A stretch of 6,359 nucleotides of DNA from Gammaproteobacteria bacterium (GCA_024280785.1 JAJRPK010000351.1:1-6359), one strand, 5' to 3'. Numbered from the stretch's first letter, positions 1 to 6,328 are shown. A program made the numbers and translations. The notes: generated by a model from the letters alone, not told the origin.

Positions 1-1054
1 ACTCAATCACCGCCGAATCCTGACTGTACAATCCTGTTATCCAGAAGCGACCAAGCAGGTAAAAAATCGATATACCCAATGCCAGCAACAAATTAAAACT
101 TATGCCCGTTATGACACTATAACGTGCATCTTCAAATCGTCTGGCTCCCAACAATTGAGAAGCGCGAATAGTTACGCCCTGCCCCAAGCCCATATACAAC
201 ATAAAAGAGGTCGACGCGATGCTCAAAGCAATTGAATGAGCACTAACGGCTACCGGCCCAAAAAAAGCAATTAACATCCCGGCACCGGCAAACATACATA
301 GTTCTATGAGTACGGAAAAGCCAATCGGCAAGCCCAGTTTAAACGTGCTTAAAATTAGTTCTTTATCTGGTTTCTGAAGGTAATTAAAAAGTTTTAAATG
401 CCTGACTTTTGGGTGCCATTGCAACATGGCGAGATTGGCAAAAAATATTGCCCACAATAAAAAGGCCGATGCCCAGGCACAACCGATTGCGCCCAACTGA
501 GGAAATCCCCAACGCCCATAAACCAAAGCGTAATCCAACGGGATATTTAATAGGAAGGCTGTAAACAAAACCCCGAGTACAGCCCGAGTCTGATTCATTG
601 CTTCAAGACTGCCACGTAGTGCCGGCAACATTGTCATGGGCAGCGCACCCCATACAATGGCCTGTAAATAACCGTGTGCTCGCACGGCCATTTCTTGCTC
701 AAAATTAGCTGACAGTAATAATTCGGCGGCAATCAATACCACCATTGTACCGACCAGACCGCAGGCAAAAGTCATCCACAGTGACTGATGGATCTGGTTG
801 CGTATCGCGTCACTATTGCCACCACCAAAATGATTACCCACCAGCGCTTGGGTAATTCCACCAATACCAAAAAAAAACAATATAATCACATTCCAAATAT
901 TATTGCCTAGACTAAGCCCGGCCAGCTCGTTGGTGCCCGCATGACCCGCTAACAAAATATCGGTGGTGCCCATTCCCATAATGGCCAATTGCGACAGTGC
1001 TACAGGTAATGCAAGACGGGAAAGTGCTTTTAATTCCAAAGTACGGCGTGACAT
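1..1054 (-). CDS. MATE family (NorM-like) multidrug efflux transporter, C-terminus cut by window edge
   Basis: This is an inner-membrane antiporter of the MATE family, which exports cationic drugs and other organic compounds using a sodium or proton gradient. The start is the ATG whose complement lies at 1052-1054. Translation stays open for 351 codons to the window edge. NorM proteins are about 450-460 residues, so roughly 100 C-terminal residues are missing. About ten hydrophobic segments are visible. Family hallmarks are Pro17, the TTDILLAGHAG motif with Asp32 (matching Asp36 of Vibrio cholerae NorM), the LNIPLDYALVYGRWG stretch at 169-183, and Glu251 in the seventh helix (matching the cation-site Glu255 of that protein). 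The second cation-site acid, in a later helix, falls outside the window. The gene is divergent from the thioesterase and has only a weak ribosome binding site. The family call is firm, but the substrate is unknown. Confidence 0.93.
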   Translation of the reverse strand, partial: MSRRTLELKALSRLALPVALSQLAIMGMGTTDILLAGHAGTNELAGLSLGNNIWNVIILFFFGIGGITQALVGNHFGGGNSDAIRNQIHQSLWMTFACGLVGTMVVLIAAELLLSANFEQEMAVRAHGYLQAIVWGALPMTMLPALRGSLEAMNQTRAVLGVLFTAFLLNIPLDYALVYGRWGFPQLGAIGCAWASAFLLWAIFFANLAMLQWHPKVRHLKLFNYLQKPDKELILSTFKLGLPIGFSVLIELCMFAGAGMLIAFFGPVAVSAHSIALSIASTSFMLYMGLGQGVTIRASQLLGARRFEDARYSVITGISFNLLLALGISIFYLLGRFWITGLYSQDSAVIE

Positions 1055-1219
1055 GTGACTCAATTAGATTATTTAGTATGAGTATTGCGTCGTATGACTA
1101 GCAACGGAAGACGACAATGAATGGAATGATAGAGTATATCGGTAAGGACGAAAGATTTCTCTTAGAGATATCAGCGATCTCTATGTTTCAAGTTACTCTT
1201 CAAATTGATACTATAAGGC
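1055..1219. promoter_or_regulatory. Divergent intergenic region with a 7-bp inverted repeat
   Basis: This 165-bp spacer separates the starts of the MATE gene (minus) and the thioesterase gene (plus), so it must hold the promoters of both or of a longer transcript. The clearest structure is a perfect inverted repeat, TAGAGAT (1163-1169) and ATCTCTA (1177-1183), with a 7-base gap, centred about 47 bp upstream of the thioesterase start. Its size suits a dimeric repressor operator or a small hairpin in the leader. I saw no -35/-10 pair good enough to name. A short open frame beginning at 1117 runs into the thioesterase in another frame and is not considered a gene. Confidence 0.4.
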
Positions 1220-1672
1220 ATGACTTCAAAAACCCCCTTAGACGAATTTATTTCCGAGCACCTACCCTCCGTCCATTCCTGTGGCGTTACTGTAGAAGCT
1301 CATAATACCGAGCAACTTATATTAGCCGCCCCAATTGCCTTAAATCACAATGATAGACAAAATGCCTTTGGCGGCAGCATTTTCAATATCGCATTAATGG
1401 CTTGCTGGGGCAGTCTTTTTTTTGAATGCCGCAAGCACTTTGAGCACCCCAACATAGTTACCCGAGATGGCCAAATTCGCTATCGCCAACCTTGCAGCGA
1501 AGAAATTATTCGCGCCACTTGTCGTCAACCCAATGCCAGGCAATGGGACGGCTTCTTTGCCCATTATGAAAAAACGGGAAAAACCTCCTTAACACTCACC
1601 AGCAAGATAATGAACGGCAACGAAATTGCCGCTTATTTTGAAGGGGTATTTGTACTGCTGGGTAATCATTAA
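1220..1672 (+). CDS. YiiD C-terminal-type hotdog-fold thioesterase
   Basis: This is a 150-residue cytoplasmic protein matching the hotdog domain found at the C-terminus of E. coli YiiD (FabY), here without the N-terminal GNAT acetyltransferase domain. Members are predicted to act on acyl-CoA or acyl-ACP thioesters. The recognisable core is the stretch APIALNHNDRQNAFGGS at 37-53, where the Asn-Asp pair (44-45) and the FGGS turn are typical of the family. A long hydrophobic helix with ACWGSLFF (61-68) follows, then the closing strand AAYFEGVFVLL (137-147). The ATG is preceded by AAGG about 3 bases upstream, a close but usable ribosome binding site. The gene stands alone on the plus strand, divergent from the MATE pump and convergent with the methyltransferase-like gene. 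The family call is good. The substrate and true activity are unproven. Confidence 0.87.
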   Translation: MTSKTPLDEFISEHLPSVHSCGVTVEAHNTEQLILAAPIALNHNDRQNAFGGSIFNIALMACWGSLFFECRKHFEHPNIVTRDGQIRYRQPCSEEIIRATCRQPNARQWDGFFAHYEKTGKTSLTLTSKIMNGNEIAAYFEGVFVLLGNH

Positions 1673-1759
1673 TTATATTATTAAGATTCTTCTTTTACCC
1701 AGCTCACTTGAGCCAGCATCAACGATGCCGCCCCAGACTAGCTCCAAGCATCAACAAAA
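1673..1759. other. Convergent intergenic spacer without a clear terminator
   Basis: This spacer lies between the 3' ends of the thioesterase (plus) and the methyltransferase-like gene (minus), where a bidirectional terminator would be expected. Two small hairpins can be drawn: GCTCA/TGAGC at 1702-1713 and GCATC/GATGC at 1716-1728. Each stem is 5 bp and neither is followed by a proper T-run on either strand. Termination may be Rho-dependent or lie inside the opposing gene. Confidence 0.35.
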
Positions 1760-2605
1760 CTACGGCTTTCTAAACCTCAAAGTCATCCTATCACTTTCCC
1801 CTATCGCCAAATACTCACTACGATTTTCTTCCTTTAACCGCAACGCAGGTGGCAATGTCCACACCCCTATCCTATAATCTTTACCGTCTCTAGCATTGGC
1901 ATTAATTTCAGCTTTCTCTTCGAAAATAAAACCTGCACTCTCAATCAATTTAATCATCGTCGATTCAGGCACATATCCGCTGATGTTACCAGACGGTAAT
2001 AAGCGATCGCCTCGATGCTGAACCACTCCGAGCACGCCACCCGACTTTAACACTTCAAAAAAAGATTGGTAGACTAACTCTGCAGAACCGCCACGCATCC
2101 ACCCATGCGTATTGCGAAAGGTCAACACCATGTCAACAGAATCCTTAGCACCTAACTGAATAACCTCTGGCGGCGAAAATTTAACAATATTGATGGCCCC
2201 GTATTCCTTCGGAAAATCAGCAATTTTCTTCATTATCGCTTGTGTCTGTCGCGATTGGTACTCAGGCTGGTCAGGTAAATCCAAGTCGTAACTGGCAGCA
2301 ATCAATTGACCGTTATCCTTTAACAACGGTGCAAGTACTTCGGTATACCACATACCGCCAGGGCTTATTTCGATGACGCTCATGTCATTTTCCAGGCCAA
2401 AAAAGGTCAACGTTTCAGCAGGATGACGATACTGGTTTCTAGCAATATTTTTTTCGCTTCGATGCAAACCTGCCGCCACTTCGTTGATCCTATCTATATC
2501 AATTGTCGGCGATGAACCATTGGAGCCTGGCGGAGAAGAGCAGCCGACGAGAAACGTAAAGCCAAATACTATCGTTAGACCCTTTACACTCTGCAGAAAA
2601 TTCAT
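1760..2605 (-). CDS. SAM-dependent methyltransferase-like lipoprotein (COG4798-type)
   Basis: This predicted class I SAM methyltransferase has 281 residues. I start it at the ATG at 2605. A GTG 11 codons upstream (2638) is in frame but has no ribosome binding site, and the ATG gives a compact lipoprotein signal. That signal has Lys8, a hydrophobic core and a lipobox LVGC with Cys22, followed by Ser-Ser, which favours outer-membrane sorting. Family motifs follow: YRHPAETLTFFGL (59-71), a motif-I-like VIEISPGGMWYTEVLAP (77-93), TFRNTHGWMRGG (162-173), GVVQHR (193-198), GVWTLPPALRL (247-257) and YLAIGESDRMTLRF (265-278). The length is normal for the family and the end is intact. It is the last gene of the probable minus-strand operon, 102 bp after the SDR. 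The oddity is that export would take it away from cytoplasmic SAM, so it may have a non-methyltransferase role. The family call is firm; the substrate is unknown. Confidence 0.87.
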   Translation of the reverse strand: MNFLQSVKGLTIVFGFTFLVGCSSPPGSNGSSPTIDIDRINEVAAGLHRSEKNIARNQYRHPAETLTFFGLENDMSVIEISPGGMWYTEVLAPLLKDNGQLIAASYDLDLPDQPEYQSRQTQAIMKKIADFPKEYGAINIVKFSPPEVIQLGAKDSVDMVLTFRNTHGWMRGGSAELVYQSFFEVLKSGGVLGVVQHRGDRLLPSGNISGYVPESTMIKLIESAGFIFEEKAEINANARDGKDYRIGVWTLPPALRLKEENRSEYLAIGESDRMTLRFRKP

Positions 2606-2707
2606 TTTTTTGTACCCACTCTCTATTTTAAAGTTCACTTATCGAATAGTTAAATGTGCCAGCAATATATTACATAGCCAAGTATTTTAACACTTAATAT
2701 AGCTTTT
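2606..2707 (-). promoter_or_regulatory. 102-bp spacer upstream of the methyltransferase-like gene, possible internal promoter
   Basis: This is the widest gap in the minus-strand gene row and it is AT-rich. Reading the minus strand, a -10-like TAATAT (complement of 2667-2672) lies 19 bp after a -35-like TTAAGT (complement of 2692-2697). The spacing is on the long side, so this is weak evidence. No terminator hairpin follows the SDR stop, so read-through from the SDR is also possible. Confidence 0.25.
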
Positions 2708-3451
2708 CTACTGAATCGTAAAGCCTCCGTCAATTGGCAACGATTGCCCCGTAATCCAGGCCGCCCCATCACACAACCACCAGACTGCCGAAGCAACATC
2801 TTCTGAAGTTCCCAAAGCTTTTGTAGGGTACGAATTGACCACTTGGGCATCAATTTCTGCATTGTCACCCACAAGCCGATCGTACAGCTCGGTCCTTACC
2901 GCACCGGGACATATCGAATTAATTCGAACCCCTTGAGCTGCGTACTCTAATGCAGCGGCTTTGGTTAAACCAATCACCGCATGCTTACTTGTGGCATAAA
3001 AATGATTGTAGGCGCCGCCTATAACACCAAAAATGGACGAAGTATTCACCACACTGCCGCCGCCACTCGCCACAATCTTAGGTAGCTGATGCTTCATGCA
3101 CAGCCAGACCCCCTTTATATTGGCATCGGTGACTCGATAGTATTCTTCTTCGGTAGAATCAGCTATCGGGCCTAAGTCCTGCTCGGTACCTGCATTATTG
3201 AACGCGTAATTCAAACCACCTAGCTGTTCGTAGGTTTGTTCTACTGCATTTTTTACAAAGGTTTCATCTGCTACAGTACCGGTAAACTGTAAACAGCGCA
3301 CACCCACCGCTTCAATTTGTTGTTTAGCTTGCTCATTGCGATCTTGTCGCCGCCCAACGATGGCAACATCGACGCCTTCTGCGGCAAACTTTAGTGCCGC
3401 CGCTAAACCAAAGCCGGTATTTCCACCGGTAATAAAAACAACTTTACTCAT
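2708..3451 (-). CDS. Classical short-chain dehydrogenase/reductase (SDR family oxidoreductase)
   Basis: This is a 247-residue cytoplasmic oxidoreductase with a complete classical SDR layout. The cofactor loop TGGNTGFG spans residues 8-15, NNAG is at 85-88, and the catalytic set is Asn111, Ser139, Tyr152 and Lys156 (YxxxK). CPG is at 181-183, and the C-terminal LPIDGGF is typical of tetrameric SDRs. Basic Arg34-Arg35 after the second strand (VGRR) suggests NADP(H) preference, which is an inference. Family members interconvert alcohols and ketones; the best-resembling subgroup handles cyclic alcohols, diols and 3-oxoacyl-type substrates. The ATG has a good ribosome binding site (GGAG, 8-base spacing). 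The gene follows the carboxylesterase by 58 bp on the same strand, consistent with oxidising the alcohol part of an ester, but the substrate cannot be assigned. Confidence 0.95.
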   Translation of the reverse strand: MSKVVFITGGNTGFGLAAALKFAAEGVDVAIVGRRQDRNEQAKQQIEAVGVRCLQFTGTVADETFVKNAVEQTYEQLGGLNYAFNNAGTEQDLGPIADSTEEEYYRVTDANIKGVWLCMKHQLPKIVASGGGSVVNTSSIFGVIGGAYNHFYATSKHAVIGLTKAAALEYAAQGVRINSICPGAVRTELYDRLVGDNAEIDAQVVNSYPTKALGTSEDVASAVWWLCDGAAWITGQSLPIDGGFTIQ

Positions 3452-3493
3452 TTAAACTACTCCGCTTCACTTAGATTCTTTCACTTTCACTTT

Positions 3494-3517
3494 AGAGTTA
3501 ACAACAGAGTTAACAAC
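3494..3517. repeat. Perfect 12-bp tandem duplication across the esterase stop codon
   Basis: The unit AGAGTTAACAAC occurs twice in a row (3494-3505 and 3506-3517). The esterase stop codon (complement of 3510-3512) lies inside the right-hand copy. Because the unit is 12 bp, the second copy supplies another in-frame TAA, and a third in-frame TAA follows just after the repeat. Next to it, toward the SDR, TTTCAC is also repeated twice (3479-3490). This looks like replication slippage with the by-product of reinforced termination. Confidence 0.9.
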
Positions 3518-5327
3518 CGACATACTTTTTCCAAGCCAGCAACTCGGGCGACCACTCGAGTAAATCCAGAAACAATCTACATCTATCTGCTGACGAATGA
3601 AAACGAAGGTCGTTTTTTAATTCAACCATTAACTGCTCATAAGTGTGTGTGTCACGGCTCATAAAAACGCCTTTATCGCTTTGAGTATCCAAAATGATAA
3701 ACTGTTCTTGCTCACCCCAAGGTAACCATTTAACGGCGGACGATGATTCACCATTAGGGTTCCCGTTTCGAGCAAAGTTCCCCCAATAGTTCATCATTGT
3801 TTCGCTCAGCTCGTCTCTGCCGGCCTGATTGTCTTCAGTTATCAGCACTTGATCAAAAGCCCCCATATCGATAGCGCCTAATATAAAACTTATTTCTAGA
3901 CCATGAGCCGCGCCAATCATTGCCGGAAAATCCATTCCCAGCGGTGTCGCTTGCTCGTCCCAATCGAATCGATAGACGTAAACAGGTTGTGACATAACCC
4001 GGGCCGGCGCCTCGGCACCGGCAATACGCCATCGCGTACTCATGTAATAAGCATCTCGTTCGTAACTGTTTGAATCTCGTAAAGTCTGCCAAAACCCTAA
4101 CCACTTTCTGGTGTTATCCGGCTTCAAATACATAAATAATTTTTGTTCATCACGATTAGTGCCCAGCATCGTGGGAACTTGATTGTACTGGCCTTCTCGA
4201 AAAGCCTGTAGACCCGCGTTTTTTGGAATTACATAGCCATCGCGAAAAACATTAGGCACATCAAGCAAAGGTAATTCGCTGTTAGGTACACGATACAGTT
4301 CTAAAATTTCGTGCGCATTCACATCACGCATTTCTTCAACATTGTTTATCGCCTTTGCCACAAACATTTTTTTAACCGAATTCGAGCCTGAATTAGGATG
4401 AAAAAATTCCGCCGAACCCAACTCCGGAAAATAACTATTGCCGCTTTGAACGATTGCACGATGGAACAAACCTTTTGCTAAAGGAGACAGTAACAAGGCG
4501 ACCACATTACGGCCGCCGGCAGACTCACCAAATATAGTGACATTCCCCTCCTCACCACCAAATGCCGAGATGTTATCTCGCACCCACTCCAATGCAAGAA
4601 TCTGGTCTAAGGTGCCAAAATTACCTGAGCGATCTGCTTCAGTATTTCCACTGCCAGTAATACCCTGCTGACGAAACCAACCCAGGGGACCAAGCCGATA
4701 GTTAATGGTTACAACAACAACATTTTGTCGATTGGCTAATCCGCTGCCATCAAATTGCGACGCCTCACCAATAGAGTTTCCTCCTCCATGAATCCAAAAC
4801 ATAACGGGCAGTTTTGAATCCTTTGCCGTTTCACGACTCATCGGTGGTGCATAGATATTTAAGTACAAACAATCTTCATCGCCGTAATGTTCGTTAGATT
4901 TATCGCCTAACGCCTCTAGCTGAATGGGTAGCTGCACACAGGGAGATCCGAATTTATCGCTGAGCTGAGGGATATCCCATTGACTTATTGCTCTGGGAGC
5001 ACGCCAGCGTAAATCACCAACAGGCGGCTGCGCAAACGGAAGGCCAAGCCATGCGTAAGCACCTTGTTCGGTTTGGAACCCCATCGTATCCCCCGTACTC
5101 GGTTGCCGAAGCAAAGGAGATAGCTTAGTGACCGAGGCAATCGACGACGCTGTAGGTTCATTCTCTAGAGAAACATCTGAATCACAAGAATATAGCAAAA
5201 AGGCCAGCATGACAGCTGCTATTAACTTTATCGTTAGACCCTTGTTTTTCAAATCTTTCGTTGAAAATAACGAAGCGAAGAAAACATTATAAGGACCCGC
5301 TTTTTCAATAAATAGTTTCACAATCAT
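3510..5327 (-). CDS. Type-B carboxylesterase with lipoprotein-type signal
   Basis: This alpha/beta hydrolase has 605 residues and hydrolyses carboxylic esters. The cholinesterase-type motifs are complete: EDCLYLN (151-157), oxyanion loop HGGG (180-183), nucleophile Ser269 in GESAGG (267-272), acid Glu394 in GTNRDE, and His475 in GAAHGLE. Cys130 and Cys153 match the conserved disulfide, which fits an exported protein. A hydrophobic segment ending in LLYSC gives a lipobox with Cys48. The following Asp49 is the residue that, in E. coli, retains lipoproteins in the inner membrane. The segment before the lipobox is unusually long. GGAG at 5330-5333 lies only 2 bases from the ATG but 8 bases from the GTG at codon 3, so translation may begin at 5321. 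A TTG at codon 26 would give a more standard signal. It is the second gene of the probable operon, 35 bp after the membrane protein. The fold and activity class are firm; the substrate is unknown. Confidence 0.93.
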   Translation of the reverse strand: MIVKLFIEKAGPYNVFFASLFSTKDLKNKGLTIKLIAAVMLAFLLYSCDSDVSLENEPTASSIASVTKLSPLLRQPSTGDTMGFQTEQGAYAWLGLPFAQPPVGDLRWRAPRAISQWDIPQLSDKFGSPCVQLPIQLEALGDKSNEHYGDEDCLYLNIYAPPMSRETAKDSKLPVMFWIHGGGNSIGEASQFDGSGLANRQNVVVVTINYRLGPLGWFRQQGITGSGNTEADRSGNFGTLDQILALEWVRDNISAFGGEEGNVTIFGESAGGRNVVALLLSPLAKGLFHRAIVQSGNSYFPELGSAEFFHPNSGSNSVKKMFVAKAINNVEEMRDVNAHEILELYRVPNSELPLLDVPNVFRDGYVIPKNAGLQAFREGQYNQVPTMLGTNRDEQKLFMYLKPDNTRKWLGFWQTLRDSNSYERDAYYMSTRWRIAGAEAPARVMSQPVYVYRFDWDEQATPLGMDFPAMIGAAHGLEISFILGAIDMGAFDQVLITEDNQAGRDELSETMMNYWGNFARNGNPNGESSSAVKWLPWGEQEQFIILDTQSDKGVFMSRDTHTYEQLMVELKNDLRFHSSADRCRLFLDLLEWSPELLAWKKYVGC

Positions 5328-5329
5328 TT

Positions 5330-5333
5330 CTCC
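5330..5333 (-). promoter_or_regulatory. Ribosome binding site that bears on the esterase start
   Basis: On the minus strand GGAG is followed by two bases and then ATG (5327), and by eight bases before the in-frame GTG of codon 3 (5321). The usual spacing is about 5-9 bases, so the GTG is the better-spaced start. The difference is only two residues. Confidence 0.5.
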
Positions 5334-5354
5334 AAAATTTCGTTATTCAAGCAT

Positions 5355-5368
5355 TTTAAGCTTTAAGC
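5355..5368. repeat. 7-bp tandem repeat across the stop codon of the membrane protein gene
   Basis: TTTAAGC is repeated exactly twice (5355-5361 and 5362-5368) and followed by a partial third copy, TTTAG. The stop codon of the membrane protein gene (complement of 5363-5365) lies in it. The unit contains overlapping AAGCTT palindromes. It is short and may be chance or slippage. Confidence 0.7.
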
Positions 5369-5869
5369 TTTAGATGCCGATTGTAATGCCCACCAAGCAA
5401 TGACTGGGGTTATAACCATCGCCATCAATGCCGCCCAGACAGCTTTATAAAGTGCATAATCTAACGACCCTAATACTATGGTTACGCCTTGAGATTCCAC
5501 CAAATCTAATAACCAGACAATAGGTGCTGCCGCAAATATCAAACCCACAACACCCAGAAACAACGCCCGAAGCACCAGTGCTTTGGTGGCCATGCCCTGA
5601 GCCGCCTGCAATGCTGAACTTAAAACGGATAGCTTTTTATTTCGCACTTGCTTAGTGATTAGAGGGCTTACGATTAAACAGGTTAGCATCGGCAATAGGA
5701 ACGCGGTAATTAGCAAATCGCCAGCAATTCCATGCTCGCCCCACAACGTTAAGGTATCAAGAGAACGAAACAGCAACCAAGCAATGAGCCCATTAATCAC
5801 AAAGTTAAAACCCGCAGGAACCAGAGATTGATGAACGAGTAAAAAGTTTTTATGTTCAGAAGTAAGCAT
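5363..5869 (-). CDS. Uncharacterised four-helix integral membrane protein
   Basis: I do not recognise a named family for this 168-residue protein. Four hydrophobic segments are visible at about 17-36, 49-71, 100-122 and 139-162, consistent with a small inner-membrane protein. A basic loop with KQVRNKK (73-79) follows the second segment and would face the cytoplasm. The first half has the pattern SLVPAGFNFVINGLIAWLLF, then GDLLITAFLLPMLTCLIVSPL spread over 50-70, which looks like a conserved family rather than random sequence. No catalytic, metal-binding or nucleotide-binding motif is visible. The ATG at 5869 has purine-rich GAGAG a base or so upstream and AGGA further out. It is the first gene of the probable minus-strand operon, 35 bp ahead of the esterase, which suggests an accessory role such as transport or membrane support, by context only. 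Confidence 0.82.
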   Translation of the reverse strand: MLTSEHKNFLLVHQSLVPAGFNFVINGLIAWLLFRSLDTLTLWGEHGIAGDLLITAFLLPMLTCLIVSPLITKQVRNKKLSVLSSALQAAQGMATKALVLRALFLGVVGLIFAAAPIVWLLDLVESQGVTIVLGSLDYALYKAVWAALMAMVITPVIAWWALQSASKA

Positions 5870-5940
5870 GCTCTCTACTTTCCTTTCGAGTGATTTTTAT
5901 ACATCGCGCATTTATTGTCGACATTATCACCGTCAACCTA
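5870..5940 (-). promoter_or_regulatory. Probable promoter region of the minus-strand operon
   Basis: This stretch lies directly upstream of the first gene of the minus-strand row. Read on the minus strand it contains TTGACG (complement of 5930-5935), a good -35 match, but only poor -10 candidates (such as TAAATG) at the right distance. A perfect 8-bp palindrome TGTCGACA sits at 5916-5923 and extends imperfectly to 5913-5926. It overlaps where the promoter spacer would be, as a repressor site might. The promoter call rests mainly on gene layout. Confidence 0.35.
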
Positions 5941-5941
5941 T

Positions 5942-6328
5942 GTTCAAGCGGTCAAAAGATGTAGCCAGTACCGTCGCATCGGCTATGATATGAGTCCAGA
6001 TACACGTCTAGCCCAAGATTCTACAGCCTACTTTACTTTAACTCTATGACAAGCTGGAAAGCCTATACCCTTCTTTTCGTTTGACTTTAAACAAGCTCAA
6101 GATCTATGCTGAAAAATTTAGCGAGACATCAAAATTCCCTCTTGAAATGCAAAGGGTAACGAGCCCGACAAGAATACCAAGGCCAGTTTCAAGCAACTTA
6201 TATTGATTTCTACCCCTCAATATGACGGCATCGACCATTGAGCAGTAAATAGCTACAGCCCTAGACTGCTGACTTACTTTTGTGAATACTTACCGCTACT
6301 AACAGAACTTACTGGAGAGCATGAGATT
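5942..6328 (+). pseudogene. Possible decayed protein-coding remnant of unknown family
   Basis: No intact gene is present here, but protein-like segments follow one another in two plus-strand frames. The first is about 5978-6046 and reads YDMSPDTRLAQDSTAYFT. The second, one frame over, is 6042-6143 and begins LYDKLESLYPSFRL, continuing with KLKIYAEKFSETSKFPL. The third is back in the first frame at 6146-6328 and includes QLILISTPQYDGIDH, a TGA at 6239 (one base from a Trp codon), then YSPRLLTYFCEYLPLLTEL. Joined, this would be a protein of roughly 115-125 residues with two frameshifts and one stop. The third segment stays in frame with the next gene. I recognise no family. The alternative is plain non-coding DNA with chance open stretches; the segment lengths alone are not statistically decisive. 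Confidence 0.33.
6314..6319 (+). promoter_or_regulatory. Strong ribosome binding site for the right-edge SDR
   Basis: GGAGAG lies 9 bases before the ATG at 6329 and only 1 base before another ATG at 6321 that is in a different frame. The spacing selects 6329, whose frame encodes an SDR-like N-terminus. Confidence 0.65.

Noticed and set aside
1117..1305. Plus-strand open frame of 62 codons overlapping the thioesterase start
   Set aside because: It overlaps the well-supported thioesterase in another frame, has no ribosome binding site and no family resemblance, and its C-terminal half is a shadow of the thioesterase gene.
1702..1728. Small hairpins between the convergent genes as a bidirectional terminator
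   Set aside because: The stems are only 5 bp and no T-run follows on either strand.
1626..1877. Plus-strand open frame across the thioesterase end and the methyltransferase-like end
   Set aside because: It overlaps two genes with strong family motifs and its low-complexity translation matches nothing.
2606..2638. GTG at 2638 as the start of the methyltransferase-like gene
   Set aside because: It has no ribosome binding site, and it would add 11 residues before a compact, well-formed lipoprotein signal that begins at the ATG at 2605.
2484..2690. Plus-strand open frame antisense to the methyltransferase-like signal region
   Set aside because: It is the antisense of the lipoprotein signal and upstream spacer, with no protein-like features.
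2650..2874. Minus-strand open frame overlapping the SDR C-terminus
   Set aside because: It is a shifted frame of the SDR, whose own C-terminal LPIDGGF motif is intact.
3853..4104. Minus-strand open frame inside the esterase
   Set aside because: It is a shifted frame inside the esterase, which has its full catalytic set.
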